Notes: a model not told the origin generated them from the sequence alone. Counted from the stretch's first letter, positions 45,469-57,205 are shown. The stretch: 64,000 bases of DNA from Penicillium oxalicum (GCF_001723175.1 NC_064657.1:1426001-1490000), one strand, 5' to 3'. Made by a program: numbers and translations.

Positions 45469-47612
45469 ATGTCATTCCTCGGAGGGGCTGAATGCTCCAC
45501 GGCGGGAAACCCCCTCACCCAATTCACAAAGCATGTCCAAGATGACAAGTCTTTACAACGTGATCGGCTGGTCGGTCGGGCTCCAGGAATGCAAGAGAGC
45601 ATGCGATCACGGGGCATGATGGGAGGACAGGATCAGGTGTGTGTGTGTGTGGTTTGAAGACTCGCAGCCAACCCCAGTCTCCCACTCGATCTGCGGGAGG
45701 GGTAGTAGCGGAGGCCTGTGTACCGTCAACTTGAATAGGCTCGGTGACTAACCGCGAAGCCCGCTGGACGTTTTGTCCGAGGGCGTGTTCTGTGTAGATG
45801 ATGGATGATTTCATGCAGCAGCCAGGCCAACAATTAAATGGGCCGTCGCCACAGCCCTTTGCCATGGAACACATGCGCCGAGAGCTAGAGAACTTCCAAA
45901 ATGCACCTCCTCGTACAGGATCTCCCGGCTGGGCCGCGGAGTTTGATGGTGGTGAGCAAGCACGTATGGAGGCTGCGTTCAACAGTGGTGCTCAGATGAA
46001 CAACACGCCTGGCTTTGCCCCAGCCGAGTTTGCGCGCTTCCAGCAACAGAGTCGCATCGGCATGCCCCAAACGCAGAGTCCTGTGACGGCCGCCACTCCA
46101 CCGCTCATGGCAGGCTATCAGCACCCCATGGGGATGGGTGGATATATGGGTGCTATGGGAAGCATGGGGGGTATGGGCATGATGCGCCCGATGGGGATGC
46201 AATCGCCGATGATGCATCAGCAGCAGCCCATGGAAGGACAGACACAGGACAAGGGCAAGGGTCGGATGGTTGAACTCGATGATGAAAATTGGGAGGCGCA
46301 GTTCGCGGAGATGGAAACGGCCGGTAATGAAACCAAGATCGACGAGGAGGCCAACGCGGCAATGGAGGCGGAGCTTAACGAGCTGGACAGGTCAGTGCCC
46401 ACCGCCGAGGATGCCTTTGAGTCTGTTTGGGAGCGAATTCAAGCTGAGACTGCCGCGAGTAGAAAACTGGCCGAGGAGGGCGGGGACTTTGATGTCACGG
46501 ACAGCGTGCACGTTGGTGACCTGGGTGACTGGGACGGCTTCGACAGTCTGAACACGCGGTTCCGTGATCCACAACTGGGCGACTACATGTTTGAGCAAGA
46601 TAATGTGTACTCGGCCGTGACCAATCCGTTTGAAGAAGGTGTCAAGATCATGCGCGAGGGAGGCAATCTCTCTCTTGCGGCGTTGGCATTTGAGGCTGCG
46701 GTTCAGAAAGATCCCCAGCACGTACAAGCGTGGACGATGCTCGGCTCTGCACAGGCGCAGAATGAGAAGGAGCTCCCAGCGATTCGAGCCTTGGAGCAGG
46801 CACTCAAGATCGACCCGGGCAACCTTGACGCGCTGATGGGCTTGGCCGTGTCGTACACGAACGAGGGTTATGACTCCACCGCCTACCGCACCCTTGAACG
46901 CTGGCTCTCTCACAAATACCCTTCCATCATCGACCCGAAAGAGATCTCGGGAGATGCCGACCTCGGATTCACCGACCGTCAGCTGCTCCACGACCGAGTG
47001 ACCGAGCTGTTCATCAAAGCCGCACAGCTGTCTCCTTCAGGTGCGCAAATGGATCCCGACGTCCAAGTCGGCCTGGGTGTCCTGTTCTACTGCGCCGAAG
47101 AATACGACAAGGCGGTCGACTGCTTCTCCGCCGCCCTGGCCTCTACCGAGTCCGGAAGCACCAACCAGCGCGAGCAGCTACATTTGCTCTGGAACCGCCT
47201 TGGCGCCACTCTCGCCAACAGTGGCCGCTCCGAGGAAGCCATCGAGGCCTACGAGCAGGCCTTGAACATCAACCCCAACTTTGTACGAGCGCGCTACAAC
47301 CTCGGCGTCTCGTGCATCAACATTGGCTGCTACCCCGAGGCCGCACAGCACCTTCTCGGCGCTCTTTCCATGCATCGAGTCGTCGAGCAAGAAGGTCGCG
47401 AACGTGCACGCGAGATCATCGGTGGTGGCGGTGCAGGGGATGGATTGGATGACGAGCGGTTGGAGCGCATGCTGCACATTAGTCAGAACCAGAGCACGAA
47501 CTTGTACGACACCCTCCGCCGGGTGTTTAGCCAGATGGGTCGACGAGATCTGGCCGACCAGGTGGTGGCGGGCATGGACGTGAACATTTTCCGCAAGGAG
47601 TTTGAATTTTAG
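45469..47612 (+). CDS. PEX5: Peroxisomal PTS1 receptor PEX5
   Basis: Two exons (45469-45636, 45798-47612) join in frame to 660 residues. The N-terminus MSFLGGAECSTAGNPLTQF carries the conserved cysteine (Cys9) that is monoubiquitinated for receptor recycling. The disordered half contains WxxxF/Y-type motifs (WAAEF, WEAQF) that bind PEX13 and PEX14, and a Met/Gly-rich stretch. From about residue 330 to 620 lie TPR repeats (for example AWTMLGSAQAQNEKELPAIR, DALMGLAVSYTNEG, LWNRLGATLANSGRSEEAIE, ARYNLGVSCINIG) forming the PTS1-binding ring. PEX5 ferries proteins ending in SKL-like signals into peroxisomes (established). The intron donor lies at the start of a GT microsatellite. Identification is firm. 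Confidence 0.97.
45637..45651 (+). repeat. GT microsatellite at the PEX5 intron donor
   Basis: The PEX5 intron begins directly with a run of alternating GT units, so the splice donor is the first of several GT dinucleotides. Only the first keeps the conserved MGGQDQ-MMDDF junction in frame with no extra residues. Confidence 0.75.
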
Positions 47613-48542
47613 AGCGATATTCCCCTTGATCAAATAAAAAATATTTCGCACTCATTGACTAAAATCTCTCGGCGGGCGCTTCTTGTCTGATATCTCGTAG
47701 GAAATGCTGGAACATAGGATCTTCTTTGGGACTTCGCCAGCCAACGAAACCGAAGCATCAAGTCCACATAACTTGAGCACGAAGTAATTCGCCTTCTCCC
47801 ACGACCACTTTCCAAACCATGCAGTGCATCACTTCCCAGTACATACTGCAGGCTGGCTTTCTAGTTTTCTAGCCCGTCGTGCAGAACAACAAGGTCCTCC
47901 CTGGTCCTGGGCTTACTGCAACATCACCGAGAGCAGCGTCCCGTTCACTCAGCGCCGACTTTTCTCAATAGTGCCAAGCCCGAATGCGGGCGACGTGAAC
48001 ATCGTCGTCTTTCCTGTCTGAAGTGATGCCTCTGGTCGACAATACTCTTACTTTGCCCTGGAATTGTACGGATGTGATCTTGATAGATTTCTCGAGAGAC
48101 AGCGCCGGACGACTTGGGATTTTCGTGCCTCGGGTGAGAGGCTTTTTCTTCGGATGAGGGCGCCTACCTAGACTAACGTAAGGGGTTGATTCACTCTTTA
48201 CTTTTTTTTTTTCGGCGTTTGGAGGTATTGTTGATTCGGATCCGCGGATAATCATGGCTGAACAAGGCTACATGTGATACCAAGGGTATCTTTCACGGTA
48301 AAATCAACGCGGGTTCCGACTAGTGCGTGAGCGTGAGGACGTACGTCTCTGCAAGATGTCGGAGTGGCAGTCTACCTGGAAGGGATTTAGAGCAGCATAT
48401 GAGGAGGAGAGCTTCACGAAAAGCCGTGGCGAGCGTGGAATGAAGCCGACTTTTGAGGCGTTGCATTTCCGACTTTCTTGTCTCATCTAGCGTGTGGCAG
48501 ACGGACAATAAATCCATAGGGTCGGTGAGATCGGGACTTCTT
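47613..48542. other. Convergent region between PEX5 and the methyltransferase
   Basis: About 930 bp between two convergent stops. It contains a T10-rich tract near 48201-48211 and no frame that I can support as a gene. It is likely composed of both 3' UTRs. Confidence 0.5.
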
Positions 48543-50244
48543 TCATTTTCTCCTCCTTTGCCAAATCCCACCCCTCGGTCGTTTATTGTACAGATTTACA
48601 CGGTCATCAACATGCTGGCATTCTTGTACCAGGTCAAAAGCGGGTTTCTCTCCGTTTCGCGTCTCCGTGTCCTCGATGTAAGCCCATCGACGGACGAAAT
48701 CCTCATGAGTCATGACCTGGGTCAATTTGCCCGTGACTGCGCGATACATGTCTTCGATCACGTTGAAGTCGGTGGGGAAGAAGATATCAAAGTAGCCCTG
48801 ATGCACCTGTTCAAGTTGTAAGATGTGAGCAAAGACAGAAGTGGGTAACATCTCGGTACATGACCGAACAGGCCAGAAAGAGGGACTCGCAGAACTCACA
48901 AATGGTGTCGTGACTGGCACAGTCCGCCGTTGGTAACGAGTCTGCACCACTGGTGCATTTAACCCGGGAACGGCATCCGGCAATGAGTCAAAGTCACTGG
49001 AGACCAGCCGATGCGCAGGGAAATACTGATTCAAAATATCGAAGAATTGCATCAGCCGTGTCGGAATATACTCCGGAGGGGAGAACTCTTTGCGGAAGGG
49101 TCCTGCTGATCGGAGGTTACGCAGGTACCAGGGTCCCAAGGGGCTGGGGAATGGACGGCGCGCTGCAGCTTGACGAACGCGCAAGAAGCGAGCGGCAACG
49201 GCATCGAGTTGGGTGTTGTAGTATTCGTGGAAGTCTCCGTCAGCATCAATGAGCACTCCACCTTGTTGGGGGGCTTGTGTGCGGGTATCGTAGCGGATTG
49301 TGTCATGGCCGAAATTGTCAAAGACTTCAAGGGCAAGGAAGAAGCAGGGTGAATGAACATAGGTGTCCCAGTCGAAAATGGAGCGATTGATGATCTCGAC
49401 TCGTTCGCGATGACCTTTGGAGCTGAGGGTGTCCAGCAGGTTTTTGGTTTGCAGATCTGCCAGCGCTGGCGAAATCTCAATGATCTTGTACTTGGTGCGC
49501 TGGTACACCTCGTAATCGGTATCACGGATGAAATCGAGGATGTTCAACATCATGGTTCCATTTCCGGCACCCATCTCGTAAATGATCAGATCGTGATAAG
49601 GATATAGCGTGAGCTTGTAATTGGAAACCAAGTACCGCGCAATGGTCTCTCCGTAGTAAGGTTTGAACAATTCTGTTGGAGTGTGCCACAACTGCCGGGC
49701 AATATCTGGTTTCTCCTGGTCGAGTAGATCCTCGAATTCCGTGTATCGCTCGCCCAGCATTCGGTGGAACGCGGGCCCGTCTTCGATGTTGTTGAACTCA
49801 AATGGCTCCCCGGGGCTGAAAATGGTCGCGTGTTTCGAGAAATACCCATAGTGAGGATTGTAAAGACTATCTGCGTCGGGAACCGAGAGGATCAGAATAG
49901 TCCGCGCAGATGATTTCGCATCACAGATCGCTCGTCCGACCCAACCTACCGTCGATAAATTCGCGCGTCAACATCTTCACCTGCCGCGGTCTTTCACGCC
50001 GATTCTTCAGGTCCTTGGCCGTCACCGTAGGGTATTGCCAATATTCTTCGTCAATATTCTTGGGGTAATCCCCCCGTTTGGTCCAGAGCATGCCATCATC
50101 TTGGGATTTGCGCTTCGCTGGGGTGCGACGGGTAAGGAATGTGCGCGTTTGACGCGAGAGAGACGCTGGTGGTCGCCGCAAAGTTTGGCAAGCCGGATGT
50201 CGAAATAGCTGACGTAACAGCTGATTCAGGACAGGCGAGTCCAT
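48543..50244 (-). CDS. MidA/NDUFAF7-family SAM-dependent methyltransferase, mitochondrial
   Basis: Three exons (50244-49950, 49870-48900, 48806-48543) join in frame to 509 residues. The start MDSPVLNQLLRQLFRHPACQ and following Arg-rich stretch look like a mitochondrial presequence. An ATG at 50280 would add 12 residues. The family (DUF185, Pfam Methyltransf_28) is shown by YNPHYGYFSKHATIFSPGEPFEF, YGETIARYLV, the SAM-binding loop IYEMGAGNGTMMLNILDFI, the KIIEISPALADLQ strand and EVFDNF. Human NDUFAF7 methylates an arginine of complex I subunit NDUFS2 (established). Fungi also have a second, Ykl162c-like branch, and this protein may belong there, so the substrate is uncertain. The 93-base second intron is in frame and stop-free. 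The gene is divergent from the cysteine synthase gene. Confidence 0.86.
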
Positions 50245-50635
50245 GATGCTAGCTTGCAGCACGAGACGGAGTTCAAACATGAAGATCGGTAGATATTGGG
50301 GCCCGCAGGGGAGCTTTGTGGTAGCCTGAGGCAGTATTATTCATGCCTGAGGCTCTCTCGATGGCACCTCAACTCATCGCATAGAATTCGAGGTCTGAGG
50401 CAATTCATCTTTTTGATTCAAAACCACGTCTTCTTTGCGTGAACTAATCAGTCTAAGTGCCCCATGCACTCTAGCGTTCTATTCATATAGCTGAGCAGTG
50501 GGGTAACTCATAAAGGAGAAAATTACGCTTTTTGCGCGAGGAATACTAACATCAGGTCACCGTCGTCATCTTAATTGGCAACCTTTATACAGCGGAATTG
50601 TGGTAGATTGAGCAGGCTTTTGACTACGAACCAGC
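50245..50635. other. Shared promoter of the methyltransferase and cysteine synthase genes
   Basis: A 391-bp head-to-head promoter region between two genes for mitochondrial proteins. No unusual motif beyond AT-rich stretches was recognised. Confidence 0.5.
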
Positions 50636-52196
50636 ATGCCAGAAAACCACACGGCCTTATATGTCGGCTCGGCATTTGTGGCAGGTGTCTCCGTGGCTTT
50701 AGTCTGCAGAGAACTGCTATCATCTCAAGACCATGGCAGAAACCCTGCGGCATCAAATGAGCCAGCCATCCAAGCGCCCGTTGCGCGATCAGGGCCTCCG
50801 GCCATTGTCGAAGGTATCCAAGGCTGTATAGGGAATACACCACTATTTCGTATCAAATCATTGTCGGATGCGACAGGATGTGAAATTCTGGGCAAAGCTG
50901 AAGTAAGGACTACACTGTGCCATGAGAACGCCCATTCGAATTCCAAAGTTGATCATATAGCCAGTTCCTGAACGGTGCCGGACAAAGTTCAAAGGATCGT
51001 GTTGCACTGAGCATGATCGAAATTGTAAGTGCGAATTCGTAAAGCCTGAACCACCTTCAGTCAAGTTTGCAAAATATCCGCTAACCACACATACCAGGCC
51101 GAAGAGAAAGGTCTCTTGACTCCCCACTCTGGTGATACCATATACGAAGGCACCTCGGGCTCAACGGGGATATCTCTCGCCAGTCTTGCTCGAGCCAAGG
51201 GCTATCTGGCTCATATGTAATGTTCCCCCCACAGTACGCCACGCCTTCCAAGCTTCTGCTCACCATAGGCCACACAGCTGCATGCCCTCGGACCAGGCAA
51301 TCGAAAAGTCAAACCTTCTCTTGAAGCTCGGGGCCATTGTCGACCGCGTGCCACCCGCACCTATTGTCGAGAAGGAAAATTTTGTGAACCGCGCGCGGGC
51401 ACTTGCCCAGGCGCACACCGAATCGTCGTCTGTCTCCGTCACGGCCGAAAAGGATGGAGACATTAAGACTCATGAGATCTCGGTTCAGGGCCGCGGATTC
51501 TTTGCCGATCAATTCGAGAACGAAGCCAACTGGCGCGCTCATTATTCAGGTACTGGGCCTGAGATTTACGCTCAGTGTCACGGGAAAATCGACGCTTTCG
51601 TGGCTGGGGCGGGTACCGGGGGAACTATATCGGGTGTGGCGCGATATCTGAAACCGTTATTGCCCAATATGACTGTTGTGTTGGCAGATCCTCAGGGGAG
51701 CGGCCTGTACAATCGCGTGCGATACGGCGTCATGTTTGACGTGAAAGAACGCGAGGGTACACGCCGACGACCCCAGGTCGATACGATCGTTGAAGGCATT
51801 GGAATCAACCGCGTGACCGCAAACTTTGAGGCTGGTAAGGAGCTTGTGGATGATGCGGTACGTGTGACCGATGCTCAGGCACTCGCCATGGCTCGGTGGT
51901 TGGTGGAGAAGGATGGGATTTTCATTGGGAGTAGCAGTGCTGTGAACTGTACGTGGATATCCGCCTTGTCATTTCTGCTAGGATGGGCTCACTAATATGC
52001 TTTGATAGGTTTCGCCGCGGTGAAAACAGCGCTCAAGCTGGGCCCGGGGCATCGAATCGTGACTATGCTATCTGATTCAGGATCAAGGCATCTATCGCGT
52101 TTCTGGGCTAAAGCCGGAGATGTTGGTGGAGCTGTAGACACGAAGTTGGAAGACGTCCTGAACGCGAAGGACGAGGACTTCAGTAAAATCTCTTAG
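50636..52196 (+). CDS. Membrane-anchored cysteine synthase-like enzyme (Mcy1/Cys12 type)
   Basis: Five exons (50636-50902, 50965-51024, 51098-51216, 51278-51948, 52009-52196) join in frame to 434 residues. Residues about 7-28 (ALYVGSAFVAGVSVALVC) form an N-terminal membrane anchor. The catalytic core is a fold-type II PLP enzyme: IGNTPL, the PLP lysine in NGAGQSSKDRVAL (Lys about 99), the substrate loop EGTSGSTGIS, the phosphate-binding GAGTGGTISG and SDSGSRHL near the end. Soluble O-acetylserine sulfhydrylases have GGSVKDR at the lysine; the variant here is typical of the membrane-bound branch (yeast Mcy1 at the mitochondrial outer membrane, S. pombe Cys12). The reaction, cysteine formation from O-acetylserine and sulfide, is inferred. 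A 35-40 residue insertion (HEISVQGRGFFADQFENEANW region) is also family-like. The gene model is secure. Confidence 0.88.
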
Positions 52197-52292
52197 AACA
52201 TGTACAGTAGCATGATGAATACGATAATTGTTCTGTGTGACGGATCATTTCTCATTATATCCCTTAGTATATGCTCTCATCCGCCGTGATTA

Positions 52293-54339
52293 TCATAGCT
52301 GTCGAGGCTTGACAGGGGATTTCATTGGTGACCTTTGGGGCGTCCTCGAGAGATCTCGATTTGGTGCAGGGCTCCCTAGGTAGATTGATGATAATTTAGA
52401 AGGGGAGGATGCAGCGCTCAGTAGCATCACGTCATCAGTTTCACCCTCCACACCATCCCCATCACTATTCACGAGATCTTCGAATTCACGCCGGGGTTCT
52501 ACACTCGGAGGGAGAGAAGGATATCGAGGCAACGCGGTCGCTTTCGGCTTCGGCCTCGGGGTCGTGGGCATCTCGGAATCGGATGATGAGCTCCCCTCGG
52601 CGGCAGTGAGAAAAGTTTGTGGATTTTCCTCGTCACTGTGGCCCACATCGATTTTCACTATCCTGCTCTCTGTCTCGTAATGCACAGACACCGAAGAAGG
52701 GGGTTCGTCCGTGACTGTGCTTTCGTCCAGACGCTGCTTGGCAAGCCAAATCTCATCACCAACCCAGCGCCGGAGCAATTCATCTTCAATCTCGGACTGA
52801 GACCGATTGGGCAGCTCGATCATGATCTCGGCCCATGATAGCCCAGGCATTTCTGCTAGCCAATCCAAGATATCAACTTCCACTTGAGACCAGGGAGCTG
52901 GAGCTCTCGGCGGGTACGCCCGGCGATCACTCCAGTGAACCTGATTCCACTTGTAGATCTCCGTCAGTGTATGGGATGGTAAGGCCGCTGAGATGTCCCG
53001 CCACGGCCGTTCTTGCACGTAGCGCATGCACACAATCAATTTGATCTCGTCGGGGGCAAACTTGACATTCGTTTTGATTGGCGATGAACTTGGGCATTCA
53101 TGTGCAGCGGCAGCACCACTATCACCACCATCAACGAAGCGAGGCAACGTGGGCGAGACAGAATCGTGTAGGGAATGTCGACCACCCCCAGCCGCAGTGT
53201 TCACTGACTGGGGGGTGACTTCCGACTGGTGGCCGCGATCGTGATGGTCGCGCCCCGTGGCCGATCTACTGTGCACGGACCGATCCTCTCGCGATGGCGA
53301 TTGGCGGCGATGATCGACCGATCGATTGTTTATGGGGCTTGTATACGCAGTCATCTTCACTGGAGTAGTTTTAGGACTCCTCGTTTTTGGTTCGCCGGTT
53401 CTGCTTGCCTGGCGTGGAATGGGCAGAGGCGAAGATGGCCATTCCTCTTGCAGCGGATCGTCCGATTCGTCGCCTCCGGCAACCTCAGCAAAGGACCAGT
53501 CCCGCGGCCCAGGGCTCGACTGGTGCTTGCGTTTTGCACGGGGCCGGCTCTTCCTACTCGGTGAGGAGGTCGCCAGGCCTTGTACCTTCTGGCTGGATCG
53601 TGGAAGACGCCGTCGCGGAACGGTCCAAAGCGACCCGGAGCCAGGTGGAGAAGGTTCTCGAGGAATGGTCGGAAGCTGAGGTGAGAGCACGGTGGGTTGC
53701 CTGGTCGCCTTGGGCGTCGCAAACAGCGGCGGCAGCTCAGGAGCTTGCCAGAGGGGATCAACCGGGCCTGAATTCGGCTCCATTGAATGCCATTGTGACC
53801 AAGGTTTGCCCTTAAGCCCCAGAGGACTGGATACCAGTTTTCCAGGCCTGACCTCCGAGGGCGCTCCAGCCGAGTCGGCCATGGGCCCCCTTGTAAGTCC
53901 GACCGAGCCAGTATCGACCGACATGCGGTTTGTATCTCCCTGCCCACGGGTTGCTGATGATGCGGGAGCTTCCTCAGGAGAGGGGCCCTCCTCATCGGAG
54001 CCAAGAGGATCCATTTCCCAAGGGTCCTTCCAATCTCCAACGTCGGTCCTCGCGCATACCCAGCAAGTGACCCCGGTCGACGACGATCTCACCGGACTCG
54101 AGATCAATCTCGTCTCCCACCTCTGAGAAATCATTGCCGTATTTTGCGAATATTCCTTCGAAGATGGACTTGAGGCGCAGGTCATTCTGGACGCGGGCAG
54201 CTTGGAGATCCCATTGTTGCGGGATTTCATTCACGCCCTGTGGTGATTTGGGGACCGGAGACACACGCGGTCGCTTCCTGGGGCGTTCTTGAAGATCGCT
54301 CAAGGGGCTATGATCATGTAGAACTGGATTCTCTTCCAT
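52293..54339 (-). CDS. SCM3: CENP-A chaperone Scm3 with Myb-like region, apparent frameshift
   Basis: Two overlapping frames on the minus strand together make one Scm3/HJURP protein of about 680 residues. The first (54339 to about 54046) has the Scm3 domain: NDLRLKSIFEGIFAKYG, DFSEVGDEIDLESG, EIVVDRGHLLGMRED. The second (about 54044 to 52293) continues with DVGDWKDPWEMD, then a disordered region, a Myb/SANT-like pair (LIVCMRYVQERPWRDISAAL; PGLSWAEIMIELPNRS) and a Ser/Pro tail. The frames meet in the middle of the conserved domain at 54045-54046, where one extra base breaks the reading. Scm3 deposits CENP-A/Cse4 at centromeres (established). The start is the ATG at 54339; frames further upstream lack ATG. 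The gene is essential in relatives, so a sequencing error is the simplest cause. It is divergent from ATG6. Confidence 0.82.
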
Positions 54340-54734
54340 GTCGTTCGATTGTTGAGAAGCACGAATAGAGCTGGTCAATGAATGGAGCCTTGGAATGTCG
54401 AATCGGGGTTACCGCGCTTTCAGAGGCATCGGCAATCCGAATAGCGCGTAGCATCGCGAGACAATTCTTGCCTCGCCGTTTAATACACGTGGGTTGTGAG
54501 GAGATCATTCGGAGCAGCGCATCGATGCGCCAGAAAAGTCAGGTGGGGAGTGATTGGCATGTGCCACGCGCCGCGGTGAAGAGCTGCCCTTTTTTCTCCG
54601 CTCCAAAAAGGTTGCAAAACAAACGGCATGACGTGCCCCCTCGTCGAAGCCGCCTCACTCAGCACCTCTCACTTCTTCCCCACTCTCGCGTTCTCTCCGC
54701 AAGAGGATGCACGAAAGCAGTGGCTCCCAACACG
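54340..54734. other. Shared promoter of SCM3 and ATG6
   Basis: A 395-bp head-to-head intergenic region. It has a short pyrimidine-rich stretch before ATG6. No recognised regulatory motif stands out. Confidence 0.5.
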
Positions 54735-56398
54735 ATGTATTGCCAGAAATGTCGAAAGCCGCTCCAGTTAGATGGCTCACTGGAGTCGCTTAATCCAGCT
54801 GCTTTTGAGCTGCTCGTCAGTAAGGAAGCTCCCCCATCATGACGGTTGGAGATGCACATGCTCCACGCAGCTACTAAGCTGTTGGTCCAGACTCTACAGG
54901 GAAGACAAGCCCAGGGCACAGTACAGCATCCTCGGCTCGAACCTCGTACCCTTCCGACCGTCACGCCACGTATGATCGAGCAGCTCAAAATGCTGCTGCT
55001 CCGGTCTACAGGAGATCGGTGCCTGCGCCGCGGTCGGGCGCGCAGCCGCATCCACCATCAATCCCACGGGCAGAGAGCGGAAACATGTCCTTTGTGATGC
55101 TGACAGAATCACAATTTGTACCACCTCTTTCAGAGGAAAATCTATCTTTACGGCCAAAAGGGAAGAGTGTGCAAAGGTTAGAAGCTACCGAAGAAGACGG
55201 GACATTCGCCAATCAGGTCAACAAAACGGGCCGTTTGTTTGAGATCATCTCCTCACGCTCCGATATTGACCATCCTATCTGTGTAGAATGCACAGACTCG
55301 CTCGTCGAGGCGTTGAAGAAGCGTCTGGTCGGATCGACCAAAGAACGGGACGCATATATCTCCTTTTTGAGAACATTAAACACGGCCATCCCGTCCACGG
55401 AGGAGTTGGAGGCGGCAGAGAAGTCGCTGCAGGAAAGCCTCAAAGTGGAAAATGATCTGCTGGCAGAGATCGAAGCTTTGGAGCAGGAGAAGGCTAGATT
55501 GGACGAGGATATTGGGAACCTGGAGGAAGAGTCTCAGCAATTGGATGCGGACGAGGAAGCCTTTTGGCGCGCCCGCAACAGCTTTGCCTTGACTCTAGGA
55601 GAGTTTCAAACCGAGCGTGATGCACTCAATATGCGATACGACCACGACTCACAGCAGCTGGAGCGACTGCAGAGGACGAACGTCTACAATGACGCATTCT
55701 GTATTGGCCACGATGGTTACTTTGGTACGATCAATGGGCTCCGACTTGGTCGGTTAGCGAATCCCTCCGTCGAATGGCCCGAGATCAATGCTGCATGGGG
55801 CCAAACCTGTCTCCTTCTGGCCACCATTGCAGAGCGACTTGGTTTTCAGTTCCAAGGATATCGATTACGTCCTCTCGGCTCCACCTCTCGCATCGACAAG
55901 GTAGAGTTTCCCACACCATCACCTGGCGCGGGTCTCAATGACCGTGGCACTCCCAAGGTCACTCCGTTGGATCTGTTCTCCTCCGGCGACCTGCCGCTGA
56001 ATTTGCCCTGGTTACATCGTCGCTTTGACAACGGCATGGTTGCATTTCTAGACTGTCTACGCCAGCTGGGTCAGTTCGTCGCGACCACGCCCGCCCCCAC
56101 TGCGTCAAATCGTCGAGGTCAGAACCACGGGCCCGCGAGTCCCGGCTTGAAATTGCCCTATGAGATCAAGAAGGATCGCATTGGTGATGCGAGTATCAAG
56201 CTCGGATTTAATCAGAACGATGAGACGTGGACCCGAGCTTGCAAATATACTCTGACATGCTGCAAATTCCTCCTCGCTCACGCCAGCAATGTCGCGAGCG
56301 CCGGCTCGAACAACTCGGCTGCCGTTGCCGCTGCTGCCGTCGCAGCAGCGGACCAGGGTCGACCGATGTCTTCCAGTCCTTCGAAACCTTCGGGTTGA
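54735..56398 (+). CDS. ATG6: Autophagy protein Atg6/Vps30 (Beclin 1)
   Basis: Two exons (54735-54819, 54879-56398) join in frame to 534 residues; the donor is GTAAGG and the acceptor CTAAG. The N-terminus MYCQKCRKPLQLDGSLESL has the CxxC pair of fungal Atg6. Next come the BH3-like/linker region with YDRAAQNAAAPVYRRS and MSFVMLTESQ. A cysteine pair in HPICVECTDSL is followed by a coiled coil (about 190-290), then the BARA domain (about 300-500) starting NVYNDAFCIGHDGYFGTINGLRLG. Atg6 is a core subunit of the Vps34 PI3-kinase complexes I and II, acting in autophagosome formation and vacuolar sorting (established). The C-terminus has an Ala-rich run. Identification is firm; the first splice is supported by the conserved frame. 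Confidence 0.95.
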
Positions 56399-57187
56399 AA
56401 GGGAAAGGGGTGGAAGACCGACGATTTGACTCGTACCGTTGGGAAGAAGACCATGTGACAAGCATTAGATGTGACTCGGATACTTGACGTAAGTAGCCCG
56501 CCCTACCCTGTTCCCTATCGCTCGCTCCCAACGGCGCCCTTGATCGATACATCTCGTTTTGGTGGCAAAATGGATGGGGAGTAGAAGAAGACTGCATATC
56601 CGACATGGACAACAGCATGACTCAGGGTCCACGTATGGCAAGCTCATCCTGGCGGGATTTTGGTCGTGTAGGTGGGCACAGCTCGAAGCTCATTGACGTG
56701 GTCAAAGACTGCCTCACTATCGGCGTGCAGCGTCTCTACCTCTTGACTTTCGCCGGACCTTTGCCATCCGTCGGTCCGCGAGCAAAAGGCCGGCGTTTGT
56801 GACCCATGTCTCGCTTGCTAGACCCTCACGCCATCTGGCGGATAGATGCGTACACGCCTGGACTCGTGGCGGCGAAGGACAAAAAGAAAAAGGTTCATTT
56901 CCATTTGGCCTTGACTGTTTGGCCTGCACATCCAGTGTCTCCTCCCCAAGCGGCCAGAAATGCACATCTCGTACGCACCCTGCAACAACGTTTTGTGACG
57001 CCCCCCTCAGCCACAATTCCCTTTCATTATCTCGCCCCCTGTTTATGATTCAGTCTGTGTCCTACATCCTAGTACCTGCATCCGATCCGAGCCGGGGACC
57101 ACGGCCATCTGGGAGCCTATCGTGTTCATACCGGAGAAAATCTCCGTACGGTCGGTCGGCGCCTGCAGGTTTTTAGTTGTAAGTTGG

Positions 57188-57205
57188 GGGGGGGGGGGGG
57201 GGGTC
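57188..57205 (+). repeat. 18-base G homopolymer
   Basis: An uninterrupted run of 18 G residues in the gene-free right end. Runs this long can form G-quadruplex DNA and are prone to slippage and sequencing errors (established). The exact length is therefore uncertain. Confidence 0.85.

Noticed and set aside
54044..54068. 25-base intron as an explanation of the scm3 frame break
   Set aside because: Too short for a spliceosomal intron in these fungi; the one-base insertion explains the sequence better.
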